From an uncultured Ruminococcus sp. (GTDB lineage Bacteria > Bacillota > Clostridia > Oscillospirales > Ruminococcaceae): a stretch of 25,388 nucleotides of DNA. Below, piece after piece: positions 14,164-21,800 of the stretch (position 1 is its first letter; each line of letters begins with the position of its first letter). The notes below the pieces were generated by a model that saw only the letters and a program-made list of their open reading frames with translations, searched no databases and was not told the DNA's origin. Position numbers and translations under genes: made by a program. The stretch is taken from NCBI GenBank assembly GCA_937894495.1, contig CALCRR010000205.1, positions 1-25,388 on the forward strand, in the 5' to 3' direction.

Positions 14164-15505
14164 CTGTGCCGCCCTCCTTTTTGGCTTTGTATCTCTTTAT
14201 GGCTGCCCTGGTGGGCTGTATAGCCGTGTAATTGGCAATGGCGTATTTATCCCCCTTGGTGGAGAAAAACTCCTCCATAGCCTCATCAAGATCGGGTCTT
14301 ACAACTATGTTTTCGGGGTCGTAGCCCGAGCATTTTATCCTTATGGCGATATCATAAGCCCTGGTTCCCGAGGTAACAACTCTAGAAACATTATTGAACA
14401 CCGAGAAATTTATATCCCATATCCATGATACATCATGACCGTCCGCCAGATTATCGTTGAGCACAAAAAGCAGCTCCTTTTCGCCCTGGTGCTCGTTCAT
14501 TACCCTCAGGGTCATGTTGGCGCCCACAGGGTTTTTTGCAAGGTTTACCAGCAGCTCACTGCCGTCCACCGAGAATTTTTCAAGTCTGCCGTTGTTGACC
14601 TCAAACTTCTCAAAGGTCTCGTGCAGCACCGATTTATCGAACTTGTAAAGGCTTGCCGCAGTATACACCGCCGAGAGGTTGTAAACATAATAAATACTGT
14701 TGTGGCTTATCTTGTACTCCTCACCCTCAAACTCCACCGAGGGCACGTCCAGCTTGACATTCTTAGCGGTCACATAAGGCTTTACATTGCCGAAATCACA
14801 CTTGGGGCAACGGAATTTTCCCACATGGGAATACTGGTAGTAGTCATATTTAAGCTCAGCGCCGCACCTGGGGCAGAACTTGCCCTCACCCACCTCATAG
14901 GGCTGGTCGGTAGCGCCTGCATAACGCTCAACACTGAAATAATAAATGTTTTTATTTTTGGGATTAGCAAGCCCCAGCCTTGAAACATTGGGGTCATCGG
15001 CATTCAGCACCACATTGCCCTCATAGGTCTCAAGAAACTTTTTGACTTTAAGGATAAGAGTCTCCACCTCGCCGTTGCGGTCAAGCTGGTCTCTGAAAAA
15101 GTTAAGCAGCACCAGCGTTTCAAGCTTGAGCTTAGAGAAAATAACAGGCACATGGCTCTCGTCCACCTCAAGCACCAGATAATCAGCCTTTACCCTGCCC
15201 TTCATATCGCAGTTATTCAAAAGCAGCGAGGTTATGCCTGTGTCGAGATTATTGCCCTGCTTGTTGGTGATTATCTTCTTTCCAGTGCTATCAAAAATAT
15301 GGTTTAAATAGTTAGTCACCGAGGTCTTGCCGTTGGTGCCTGTCACGGCGATTATGGGGCAGTCAACCTTAAAGGCTTTAAGGCAGTCCTTGTTTATCTC
15401 CCACAGAAAAAGCCCCGGGGCATTGCCTGCGTCCCTGCCTAAAAGGTGAAGCACCTTCACAAGAAATTTTCCGACCCATATGGTCAGTGCGTTTTTTATA
15501 CTCAT
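14150..15505 (-). CDS. murT: Lipid II isoglutaminyl synthase, Mur ligase subunit MurT
   Basis: ATP-using Mur-ligase-like partner of GatD that activates the D-Glu carboxyl of lipid II for amidation at the membrane's inner face. It has 451 residues behind GGAG. The P-loop is TGTNGKTS at 55-62. A zinc ribbon inserted in the central domain uses C211/C214 and C233/C236, a mark of MurT. The C-terminal domain (DUF1727 type) has NDNLADGHDVSWIWDINF, holding the Asp thought to act with GatD. It is first gene of the minus-strand operon murT-gatD-unknown, with its own promoter divergent from pyk. Confidence 0.95.
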   Translation of the reverse strand: MSIKNALTIWVGKFLVKVLHLLGRDAGNAPGLFLWEINKDCLKAFKVDCPIIAVTGTNGKTSVTNYLNHIFDSTGKKIITNKQGNNLDTGITSLLLNNCDMKGRVKADYLVLEVDESHVPVIFSKLKLETLVLLNFFRDQLDRNGEVETLILKVKKFLETYEGNVVLNADDPNVSRLGLANPKNKNIYYFSVERYAGATDQPYEVGEGKFCPRCGAELKYDYYQYSHVGKFRCPKCDFGNVKPYVTAKNVKLDVPSVEFEGEEYKISHNSIYYVYNLSAVYTAASLYKFDKSVLHETFEKFEVNNGRLEKFSVDGSELLVNLAKNPVGANMTLRVMNEHQGEKELLFVLNDNLADGHDVSWIWDINFSVFNNVSRVVTSGTRAYDIAIRIKCSGYDPENIVVRPDLDEAMEEFFSTKGDKYAIANYTAIQPTRAAIKRYKAKKEGGTDGQA

Positions 15506-15550
15506 ATGATATTCTCCGTTAAGTTTTTAGGCGTACAATACACCTTTATA

Positions 15551-15579
15551 AATATAAAACAATTTTCCGAAAATGTCAA
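15551..15579 (-). promoter_or_regulatory. murT operon promoter
   Basis: On the minus strand TTGACA (15579-15574), a 17-base spacer, TATATT (15556-15551), 46 bases before the murT start. Confidence 0.7.
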
Positions 15580-15610
15580 TAGTCAAATAACATAATCTTA
15601 CCTTACTTGC

Positions 15611-15639
15611 TTGACAATTAATTAACGATAGGTTATAAT
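15611..15639 (+). promoter_or_regulatory. Consensus pyk promoter
   Basis: TTGACA (15611-15616), a 17-base spacer, and TATAAT (15634-15639), a perfect match to both hexamers. It is divergent from the murT promoter, with 31 bases between the two -35 boxes. Confidence 0.8.
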
Positions 15640-15666
15640 TATATTGGTCTTTTTTTCTGATACAGA

Positions 15667-15716
15667 GCAGGTAAAGAATTTCCCGATATAATATCTTTTT
15701 CGGGAAACGACCCTGC
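15667..15716 (+). ncRNA. Structured pyk mRNA leader
   Basis: TTTCCCGA (15679-15686) pairs exactly with TCGGGAAA (15700-15707), nested inside GCAGG (15667-15671) with CCTGC (15712-15716). The two-level helix lies in a ~115-base untranslated leader. It has no T-run, so it is not a simple attenuator. I match it to no known riboswitch. Confidence 0.45.
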
Positions 15717-15760
15717 GGTATTGCCTTTATAATATATAATTTGTATAGGAGCTGGTAAAT

Positions 15761-17179
15761 ATGCGTAAAACCAAAATAGTCTGCACCATCGGACCTTCAA
15801 CGGACGATGAGCACATTCTGAGAGACATGATGAAAAACGGCATGGACGTTGCCAGATTTAATTTTTCTCATTCCGACCATGAGGTGCACAAGCAGAGATT
15901 TGAAACTATAAAAAGGCTGAGAGATGAAATGGGTCTTAACATCGCCACCCTTATGGATACCAAGGGTCCTGAGATAAGGCTGAAAGACTTCAAGGACCAC
16001 AAAAGTGTTACCATCAACGACGGTGATACCTTTACCCTAACCACCAGAGATGTGGAGGGGGATAATACTATCTGCTCGATAACCTTCCCCGACCTGCCCA
16101 GAGATGTTTCTATCGGCACACGTATACTTATCAACGACGGCGTTATCGAGCTCAAAGCCCTTAAAGTTGACTCCACCGATATAACCTGTGAGGTAATTCA
16201 CGGCGGTGTGGTATCAGACCACAAGGGCATAAACGTCCCCGGTGTAAAGCTTTCAATGCCCTATATCTCAGACGCCGATATGGCTGACCTTGCCTTCGGC
16301 GCAAAGATGAAGTTCGATTTTATCGCAGCCAGCTTTGTAAGAACAGGGGCTGATGTTACATATCTGAGAAAATTCACCCAGTCGCTGGGCTGGTTCACCC
16401 CAAGGATAATCGCAAAGATAGAAAATGCCGAGGGTGTTGAGAATATCGACGAGATACTTGAAGCTGCCGACGGCATAATGGTCGCCAGGGGAGATATGGG
16501 CGTTGAGATACCCTTTGAGAAGATACCTGCCATTCAGAAGGAGCTTATACACAAGGCTTACAACGCAGGCAAGCAGGTGGTAACAGCCACCCAGATGCTG
16601 GAGTCGATGATATCAAACCCACGCCCCACCAGAGCCGAGATAACCGATGTTGCCAACGCTATCTATGACGGCACATCTGCAATAATGCTCTCGGGCGAGA
16701 CCGCCGCAGGCAAATATCCTGTTGAGGCTGTAAAAACTATGGCGCTTATTGCCGAGACCACCGAGGGGGATATCGACTACATAAGCCGCTTTAAAAAGCG
16801 TGACGATGTGGAGGACCCCACTATCACCGATGCTATCTCACACGCAACAGTTACCACTGCCCACGACCTTAAAGCAGCGGCTATACTTACCGTTACCAAG
16901 AGCGGCGCTACCGCAAGGATACTTTCAAAATACCGCCCCGACTGCCCAATAATCGGTCTTACCACCGACGAGATAAGCTGCCGCCACATGAATATGTCAT
17001 GGGGCGTGCTCCCGGGCATCATCGAGGAAATGGACAACACCGACGCCCTTATCTCCAGAGCGATAGAGGTATCTCTTGAAAAGGGCTATCTCAAAAAAGA
17101 CGACCTGGTGGTGATCACCGCAGGTGTTCCCCTGGGAATGAGCGGCACGACAAATCTGCTAAAGGTCGAAAGAGCCTAG
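15761..17179 (+). CDS. pyk: Pyruvate kinase
   Basis: Transfers phosphate from phosphoenolpyruvate to ADP, the last step of glycolysis, in the cytosol. It has 472 residues, the short form without the extra C-terminal PEP-utilizer-like domain found in many Bacillus enzymes. It starts behind AGGAG. Key stretches: TKIVCTIGPS at the start, ARFNFSHSDHEVH (K+/ATP site), MDTKGPEIR, KIENAEGVENIDEI (catalytic Lys), MVARGDMGVEIP (metal Glu/Asp), TATQMLESMI and MLSGETAAGKYPVEAV. The C-terminal allosteric domain ends GMSGTTNLLKVERA. Strong promoter and leader suggest high expression. The last codons are part of a short duplicated sequence repeated at 17233. Confidence 0.97.
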   Translation: MRKTKIVCTIGPSTDDEHILRDMMKNGMDVARFNFSHSDHEVHKQRFETIKRLRDEMGLNIATLMDTKGPEIRLKDFKDHKSVTINDGDTFTLTTRDVEGDNTICSITFPDLPRDVSIGTRILINDGVIELKALKVDSTDITCEVIHGGVVSDHKGINVPGVKLSMPYISDADMADLAFGAKMKFDFIAASFVRTGADVTYLRKFTQSLGWFTPRIIAKIENAEGVENIDEILEAADGIMVARGDMGVEIPFEKIPAIQKELIHKAYNAGKQVVTATQMLESMISNPRPTRAEITDVANAIYDGTSAIMLSGETAAGKYPVEAVKTMALIAETTEGDIDYISRFKKRDDVEDPTITDAISHATVTTAHDLKAAAILTVTKSGATARILSKYRPDCPIIGLTTDEISCRHMNMSWGVLPGIIEEMDNTDALISRAIEVSLEKGYLKKDDLVVITAGVPLGMSGTTNLLKVERA

Positions 17180-17535
17180 TCCTCACCGGACGGGGTATTT
17201 CCCCCACCTATCGCACTATTGTGTAGTAGGCAAAAGGTCGAGTCCTCCCCGGAGGGGAGGGGGTGCTTTGGTGGCGGCTATTACTTCGATACGCTGCGCG
17301 AACCTTGCAAAATGTTGACTTTGTGCGCTGTAGGAAATTTGATTAAATTTAATTTCGCCCCATTAAAACTGTGTGAAAATTTTTCGGAACCTTACATTTG
17401 TGCGTTTCACCGCAAATTGAGTAAAATGGTTTTCCAGCCACTAGCACTCTAACCACCAGCGACTAGCAGATTACGCTGCGCGAACCTTGGTAATGAGTTA
17501 TTGTGCGTTTTACCGCATAATTCGGAAAACTATTT
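17180..17535. repeat. Repeat-rich gap after pyk
   Basis: No credible gene. It holds: (a) a partial copy of the pyk end, with AAAGGTCGA at 17161-17169 and 17233-17241 followed by GTCCTC-CCGGA blocks at 17179 and 17242, the second forming a CTCCCC/GGGGAG hairpin; (b) an 18-bp perfect direct repeat TACGCTGCGCGAACCTTG at 17290-17307 and 17472-17489; (c) degenerate TTGTGCGTTT-ACCGCA motifs near 17398 and 17501. It looks like piled-up remnants of short intergenic repeat families. Confidence 0.65.
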
Positions 17536-17566
17536 TCTTACCTCTTACTTCTTACATCTTACCTCT
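17536..17566 (+). repeat. Second tandem 7-bp repeat, 4.4 copies
   Basis: TCTTACC, TCTTACT, TCTTACA, TCTTACC and TCT, the same 7-bp unit and copy number as at 1656-1686. Confidence 0.8.
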
Positions 17567-17619
17567 AAAAGCTGATAGCTTCCCCTTGCTCAAAGAGAAA
17601 ACCATGTTTTATACAAACT

Positions 17620-17655
17620 AAGCTCACTGTGCGGTCATACACAGTGAGCTTTTTT
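17620..17655 (+). terminator. Perfect 12-bp terminator hairpin
   Basis: AAGCTCACTGTG (17620-17631) and CACAGTGAGCTT (17640-17651) with an 8-base loop. T's run to 17655 on the plus strand. It could stop pyk read-through and, less efficiently, the minus-strand ATPase transcript. Confidence 0.8.
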
Positions 17656-17659
17656 ACTG

Positions 17660-19984
17660 TCAGTTATTCTCTAAAGCAGTGTTTACCATGACTGCATTTT
17701 CAGGCTTGCGCTTAAAAGCGCTTGCAAAGCCTGCCAGCACAGGCACTAAGAATGAAAATCCCACAGATACCGCCATACTTCTCATATCGGGTATCGCCGT
17801 GCTGAAAACCTTGCTCAGCACCGGCACATATATGCCTGAAAACAGCGCCAGTGATGAAACTATCACCGCAAATATGAGGAATGCGTTTGAAAAATAGGGG
17901 ACCGAGAACAGGGTCTTTTCCTCAGATTTGCATTCAAAAACGTGTATCAGCTGGCTGAGCACAAGGGTGATAAGCGCCCCCGTCCTTGCCGCTTCGATAG
18001 ATGCTGTGCCCCTTAATATCACCGTGAATGAGCCAAGTGTACACAGCCCTATCAGTATTCCTCTGAGAATTATCCTCCACAGCAGACCGCCGCTGAAAAA
18101 GCTGTCGTTCTCCTTACGGGGCTGCTTTTTCATCACCGACTTTTCAGGCGGCTCCAAGCCTAAAGCCACCGCAGGCAGGCTGTCTGTTACAAGGTTCACA
18201 AGCAGTATCTGTGATGGCAGCAGCACCATTGGCAGCCCCATTAAAATACCGCCGAACATGGTGAGCACCTCGCCTATGTTGCAGGATATCATGTATCTTA
18301 CGAATTTTCTTATGTTGCTGTAGATAGTCCTGCCGTCCTCAACGGCATTTACAAGTGTGGCAAAGTTGTCGTCCAGCAGTATCACGTCTGCCGCCTGCTT
18401 TGTGACCTCGGTGCCCTGTATGCCCATTGATACGCCTATGTCCGCTTCCTTTACGGCAGGGGCGTCGTTCACCCCGTCGCCTGTCATTGCGCAGATGTGC
18501 CCCTTGGCTTTCAGCGCCTTTACTATCCTCAGCTTGTGGGCAGGGGTAACTCTTGCAAATACCGAGCAGTTGTCTATCATGTCCTTCAGCCGTTCATCGC
18601 TTATGCTGTCAAGCTCTCTGCCTGTGAGGACTATGCCCCCCTGCTTCAATATCCCCACCTGCCTTGCAACAGCTGCAGCTGTCAGCTTGTGGTCGCCTGT
18701 TATCATAACGGTCCTTATGCCTGCCCTCTCGCACTGGCGCACAGCCTCGGCTGCCTCAGCCCTTGGGGGGTCCTGCATACCCATAAGCCCCAGATAAACG
18801 CTTTTGCCGCCTGTTATCTCGCAGAATGCCAGCACCCTTGCGCCCTGTGAAGCAAAGTTATCGGATAGTTTAAGCGCCGCCAGCTTGCCATTGCCTGTAA
18901 AGGGCTTTATGCCATCTTTGGTCAGCACATAGCCGCATTCGTTTATAATAACGTCTGAGCTGCCCTTTTTGTATGATATGCCCTCGCCCCTGTCGTTTGT
19001 GCATATCACCGTCATTGAGCGGCTCTCGCTGTCAAAGGGTATCTCGTCAATGCGCCTTAGTCCCGTGTTATCTGCCAGCACACCGTTTTCAGCGCAGGCA
19101 ACGGCGATAGCGCACTCGGTGGGGTCTCCCTGTGCCGAAAAGCGCTCTTCCTTTCTGCGCTTTGCAGATACTGCCTTTCGCTCCTCCACCGCAGCGTTTG
19201 AGCATACAGCGCCGCAGATAAACAGGGGTCTTAGCAGCTCATTATCATTAAGGCTTTCATCATCTGCCTGATATTCATTACCCATGCCGTCGGCTATTTT
19301 TATAACTGTCATCTTGTTCTGGGTCACCGTACCCGTCTTGTCGGTGCAGATAACAGACGCGCAGCCCAGGGTCTCCACCGAGTGCAGCCTGTGTACAAGG
19401 GCGTTTCTTTTAAGCATTTTTCTGACCGCCAGCGCCAGCGCTATAGTCACCGCCGCAGGCAGCCCCTCGGGGATAGCTGCAATGGCGATGGTGATGCTTG
19501 TCATGACCATATCAAACACAGGCTCCCCCCTGATAACGCCGGCTATGAACACCAGTATGCAAATGCCTATGCAGATAAATGCAAGGGTCTTTCCCAGCTC
19601 ACCAAGGCGTTTTTGCAGGGGAGTCTGCTCCTCCTCGATATCATCAAGCATTTTTGATACCCTGCCCATCTGGCTGAGGGTACCCGTAGCCACCGCCTGC
19701 ACCTGAGCTCTGCCCTTTGTCACCACAGCCCCCATGTAAGCCATGTATCCTTTGTTCAGCGAGGTAAATTCCACCTCGTCGCTCCTTGGATATTTCACCG
19801 CAGGCTCGGCTTCCCCCGTGAGCACAGCTTCGTCGCAGGCAAAGCTTTTGCAGCTTATTATGTAGCCGTCGGCAGGTATGCGGTCGCCTGCTTCCAGCAT
19901 AAAAACGTCCCCCGGTACCAGCCTTGCCGCAGGCAGCTTCACCAGTCTGCCGTCACGGTATACCCTTGCAGAGGGGGCGGTCAT
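17660..19984 (-). CDS. Calcium-transporting P-type ATPase (P2A), N-terminus missing
   Basis: Pumps Ca2+ out across the membrane using ATP. It begins inside the actuator domain (TAPSARVYRDGRLVKLPA) with LTGEAEP (TGE dephosphorylation loop). The M4 motif is IPEGLPAAV, the phosphorylated Asp lies in CTDKTGT (residue 798 of the joined frame), and the hinge is MTGDGVNDAPAVKEADIG. M5 NIGEVLTMF and M6 NLVTDSLPA keep the acidic and Asn/Asp residues that bind Ca2+ in SERCA-type pumps, so a P2A Ca2+ pump is well supported. The C-terminal four helices are complete. About 115 residues, including M1-M2, are absent because the sequence switches to another gene at ~19,990. Confidence 0.85.
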   Translation of the reverse strand: MTAPSARVYRDGRLVKLPAARLVPGDVFMLEAGDRIPADGYIISCKSFACDEAVLTGEAEPAVKYPRSDEVEFTSLNKGYMAYMGAVVTKGRAQVQAVATGTLSQMGRVSKMLDDIEEEQTPLQKRLGELGKTLAFICIGICILVFIAGVIRGEPVFDMVMTSITIAIAAIPEGLPAAVTIALALAVRKMLKRNALVHRLHSVETLGCASVICTDKTGTVTQNKMTVIKIADGMGNEYQADDESLNDNELLRPLFICGAVCSNAAVEERKAVSAKRRKEERFSAQGDPTECAIAVACAENGVLADNTGLRRIDEIPFDSESRSMTVICTNDRGEGISYKKGSSDVIINECGYVLTKDGIKPFTGNGKLAALKLSDNFASQGARVLAFCEITGGKSVYLGLMGMQDPPRAEAAEAVRQCERAGIRTVMITGDHKLTAAAVARQVGILKQGGIVLTGRELDSISDERLKDMIDNCSVFARVTPAHKLRIVKALKAKGHICAMTGDGVNDAPAVKEADIGVSMGIQGTEVTKQAADVILLDDNFATLVNAVEDGRTIYSNIRKFVRYMISCNIGEVLTMFGGILMGLPMVLLPSQILLVNLVTDSLPAVALGLEPPEKSVMKKQPRKENDSFFSGGLLWRIILRGILIGLCTLGSFTVILRGTASIEAARTGALITLVLSQLIHVFECKSEEKTLFSVPYFSNAFLIFAVIVSSLALFSGIYVPVLSKVFSTAIPDMRSMAVSVGFSFLVPVLAGFASAFKRKPENAVMVNTALENN

Positions 19985-21733
19985 GGCTTCCAGCTTTTCC
20001 ATAGTCTTTTCAAGCTGTTCAATCTCTTTTTTCAGAGGTCTTAAAGCCTGTCGTTTCTGGGCTTCAAGTTTTTTCTGCTCTTTAGTCTTAAATGAAGAGG
20101 CTGAAGCTGAAAGATTCAGAGAATTGTCCTTTTTTTGTGCAAGCTGTTCTTTATATTCACGGTTCTTCTGATTTAAAAATTCCTGATAGTCATTCAGATC
20201 ACCGTTGAATTCTGTAACATTGCCGTTATCAATCAGCCACAGTTTATCTGCAATTGCCTCAAGAAGATGTCTGTCATGGGATACTAAAATCAGAGCTCCC
20301 TGATAGGATGAAAGGGCAATTGACAGTGCTTCACGCATATCAAGATCAAGATGGTTGGTTGGCTCATCAAGCAGAAGCAGGTTTGGTTTCTGATAGGCAG
20401 CAATTGCAAGAGCAAGTCTTGCCTGCTCACCGCCGGACATAGTCTCAACCTTGGCTGTAGCCTTGTCTCCGCTGAATGAGAATGAACCCAGGAAGGTTCT
20501 TAAATCCTTTTCCTTGGCATTTGGATCAATTGCTCTTAGATGATCAAGACCGCTCATCTGTCCTGAAAGCTGGTCAAGCTCATGCTGTGCGAAATAGCCG
20601 ATTTTAATTCCCTTACCTAAGGTTACAGTTCCATGTACAGGCTTTAGCACGTTGCACATGGTTTTGATAAGAGTTGACTTACCCTGACCGTTCTTTCCTA
20701 AAAGACCGATTCTGTCACCGGCGATAAGCATCAGATTGATGTTTTTTAAAATGACATCATTTTCTGAATAACCGGCATCAAGATTCTTTAGATCTGCAAG
20801 AATATCCACTGTTCTCTCAGGCTCTGCAAACTGGATATGGTAAGGAGATTCCTCTGCAGTAACAGCGGTAAGCTTCAGTCTGTCGATGGCCTTTAATATA
20901 CTCTGAGCCTGCTTGGCTTTGCTTGCTTTGTATCTGAATCTTTCCACAAAGTCCTGCATATGGGCAAGGGCAGCTTCCTCTCGTTTTCTTGAAGCCTTCT
21001 CATTTCTGATTCTCTCGGCTCTTAGTCTTTCGTAATCAGAATAGTTACCGGTATAGGAAACAAGCTTGCAAGATTCAAAATGAAGTATATGAGAGCAGAA
21101 TGTATCCAGGAAATCTCTATCGTGAGAAATACACAGAACTGTGCCTTCGTAGTTTTTCAGGTAGTTCTCAAGGAAGATGATAGTATCCAGATCAAGATGG
21201 TTTGTTGGTTCGTCCAAAAGCAGAACATCTGACTGATAGATAAGAGCCTGAGCCAGGTTCAGACGCATTCTCCATCCACCAGAGAACTCCTTTACACTCT
21301 TATCCATTTCCTCTTCACTAAAACCAAGACCGTGCAGAAGAATTCTTGCTCTGCTGTCAATGGTCCAGGCTCCAGCGATACCCAGCTTATCCTCAATTAA
21401 GGCGATCTTCTCGCCATTGTTTTCTTTATATGCCTGCTCTTTCTGCTTTAATAGCTCGCACAGATCCTTGTCACCCTGTTTAACATATTCAAGGGCAGAG
21501 ATCTCTAAAGAAGGAGTCTGCTGAGAAACAGAGGAGATTTTGAATCCCTTTGGAATGGATATGTTTCCAATTTCTGGGGCAATCTCTCCTTTGATGGCGG
21601 CGAATAATGTAGATTTTCCACAGCCGTTACGACCGATAATACCTACTTTCTGGTTTGGAAAAATACTGCAGGAAGCATTTTCTAAAAGGTACTTGCTTCC
21701 TCTCATTATTGTTACGTCATTTAGCTGAATCAT
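17660..21733 (-). CDS. Continuous 1357-codon frame: ABC-F front joined to Ca2+-ATPase back (likely assembly chimera)
   Basis: As written, one uninterrupted frame starts at 21733 and stops at 17660. Residues 1 to ~583 are a soluble ABC-F protein of gammaproteobacterial type; from ~584 on they are a P-type Ca2+-ATPase of Firmicute type lacking its first ~115 residues and first two membrane helices. A pump without those parts and an ABC-F without its last ~55 residues make no known working protein. Base composition and the taxonomic look of all neighbours change at the same place. The two halves are described separately below. Confidence 0.6.
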   Translation of the reverse strand: MIQLNDVTIMRGSKYLLENASCSIFPNQKVGIIGRNGCGKSTLFAAIKGEIAPEIGNISIPKGFKISSVSQQTPSLEISALEYVKQGDKDLCELLKQKEQAYKENNGEKIALIEDKLGIAGAWTIDSRARILLHGLGFSEEEMDKSVKEFSGGWRMRLNLAQALIYQSDVLLLDEPTNHLDLDTIIFLENYLKNYEGTVLCISHDRDFLDTFCSHILHFESCKLVSYTGNYSDYERLRAERIRNEKASRKREEAALAHMQDFVERFRYKASKAKQAQSILKAIDRLKLTAVTAEESPYHIQFAEPERTVDILADLKNLDAGYSENDVILKNINLMLIAGDRIGLLGKNGQGKSTLIKTMCNVLKPVHGTVTLGKGIKIGYFAQHELDQLSGQMSGLDHLRAIDPNAKEKDLRTFLGSFSFSGDKATAKVETMSGGEQARLALAIAAYQKPNLLLLDEPTNHLDLDMREALSIALSSYQGALILVSHDRHLLEAIADKLWLIDNGNVTEFNGDLNDYQEFLNQKNREYKEQLAQKKDNSLNLSASASSFKTKEQKKLEAQKRQALRPLKKEIEQLEKTMEKLEAMTAPSARVYRDGRLVKLPAARLVPGDVFMLEAGDRIPADGYIISCKSFACDEAVLTGEAEPAVKYPRSDEVEFTSLNKGYMAYMGAVVTKGRAQVQAVATGTLSQMGRVSKMLDDIEEEQTPLQKRLGELGKTLAFICIGICILVFIAGVIRGEPVFDMVMTSITIAIAAIPEGLPAAVTIALALAVRKMLKRNALVHRLHSVETLGCASVICTDKTGTVTQNKMTVIKIADGMGNEYQADDESLNDNELLRPLFICGAVCSNAAVEERKAVSAKRRKEERFSAQGDPTECAIAVACAENGVLADNTGLRRIDEIPFDSESRSMTVICTNDRGEGISYKKGSSDVIINECGYVLTKDGIKPFTGNGKLAALKLSDNFASQGARVLAFCEITGGKSVYLGLMGMQDPPRAEAAEAVRQCERAGIRTVMITGDHKLTAAAVARQVGILKQGGIVLTGRELDSISDERLKDMIDNCSVFARVTPAHKLRIVKALKAKGHICAMTGDGVNDAPAVKEADIGVSMGIQGTEVTKQAADVILLDDNFATLVNAVEDGRTIYSNIRKFVRYMISCNIGEVLTMFGGILMGLPMVLLPSQILLVNLVTDSLPAVALGLEPPEKSVMKKQPRKENDSFFSGGLLWRIILRGILIGLCTLGSFTVILRGTASIEAARTGALITLVLSQLIHVFECKSEEKTLFSVPYFSNAFLIFAVIVSSLALFSGIYVPVLSKVFSTAIPDMRSMAVSVGFSFLVPVLAGFASAFKRKPENAVMVNTALENN
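19982..20002 (-). other. Chimeric junction zone
   Basis: The minus-strand frame reads MEKLEAM (residues 578-584). MEKLEA suits the ABC-F helical linker (KKEIEQLEKTMEKLEA), while EKLEAMTAPSAR suits the helix before the ATPase actuator domain. These ~18-21 bases could therefore belong to both genes, which is the short shared stretch an assembler or recombination needs. Left of here the DNA is GC-richer with Firmicute genes; right of here it is AT-richer with gammaproteobacterial genes. Confidence 0.75.
19985..21733 (-). CDS. yheS: YheS-type ABC-F ATPase, C-terminus missing
   Basis: A soluble tandem ATPase of the ABC-F group, which act on ribosomes rather than on transport. Domain 1: Walker A GRNGCGKST (34-42), signature FSGGWRMRL (~150-158), Walker B LLLDEPTNHL (171-180). 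The linker ~235-310 is basic and helical (RNEKASRKREEAALAHMQDFVERF), typical of the P-site tRNA interaction motif. Domain 2: GKNGQGKST (346-354), MSGGEQARL (~432-440), LLLLDEPTNHL. The opening MIQLNDVTIMRGSKYLLENA and the NQKVGIIGRNGCGKSTLF block match YheS rather than EttA or Uup in my recall. After the charged 550-580 helix the frame leaves the family; about 55 C-terminal residues are missing. No strong Shine-Dalgarno precedes the start. Confidence 0.85.
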
Positions 21734-21750
21734 TTTTTATAGTCTTGATA

Positions 21751-21779
21751 AACAAAAACAGTGGAACATAGTCCACTGT
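21751..21779 (-). terminator. Terminator after the lipoprotein gene
   Basis: On the minus strand ACAGTGGA (21779-21772) pairs with TCCACTGT (21765-21758) around a 6-base loop. A T-rich run (21757-21751) follows. It separates the hinT-lipoprotein pair from yheS. Confidence 0.8.
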
Positions 21780-21800
21780 CTTTTAGTGATGGGGTAAAAA

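Noticed and set aside
17230..17270. tRNA-like T-arm (GGTCGAGTCC) after pyk
   Set aside because: No acceptor stem, anticodon arm or CCA-compatible end can be paired around it; it belongs to a repeat.
17290..17566. CRISPR array
   Set aside because: Only two copies of the 18-bp repeat and 7-bp units without spacers; no cas genes.
17660..21733. A genuine new ABC-F/P-type ATPase fusion protein
   Set aside because: Both halves are truncated at the joint in ways that would break function, and all flanking genes change apparent phylum there; an assembly chimera is simpler.
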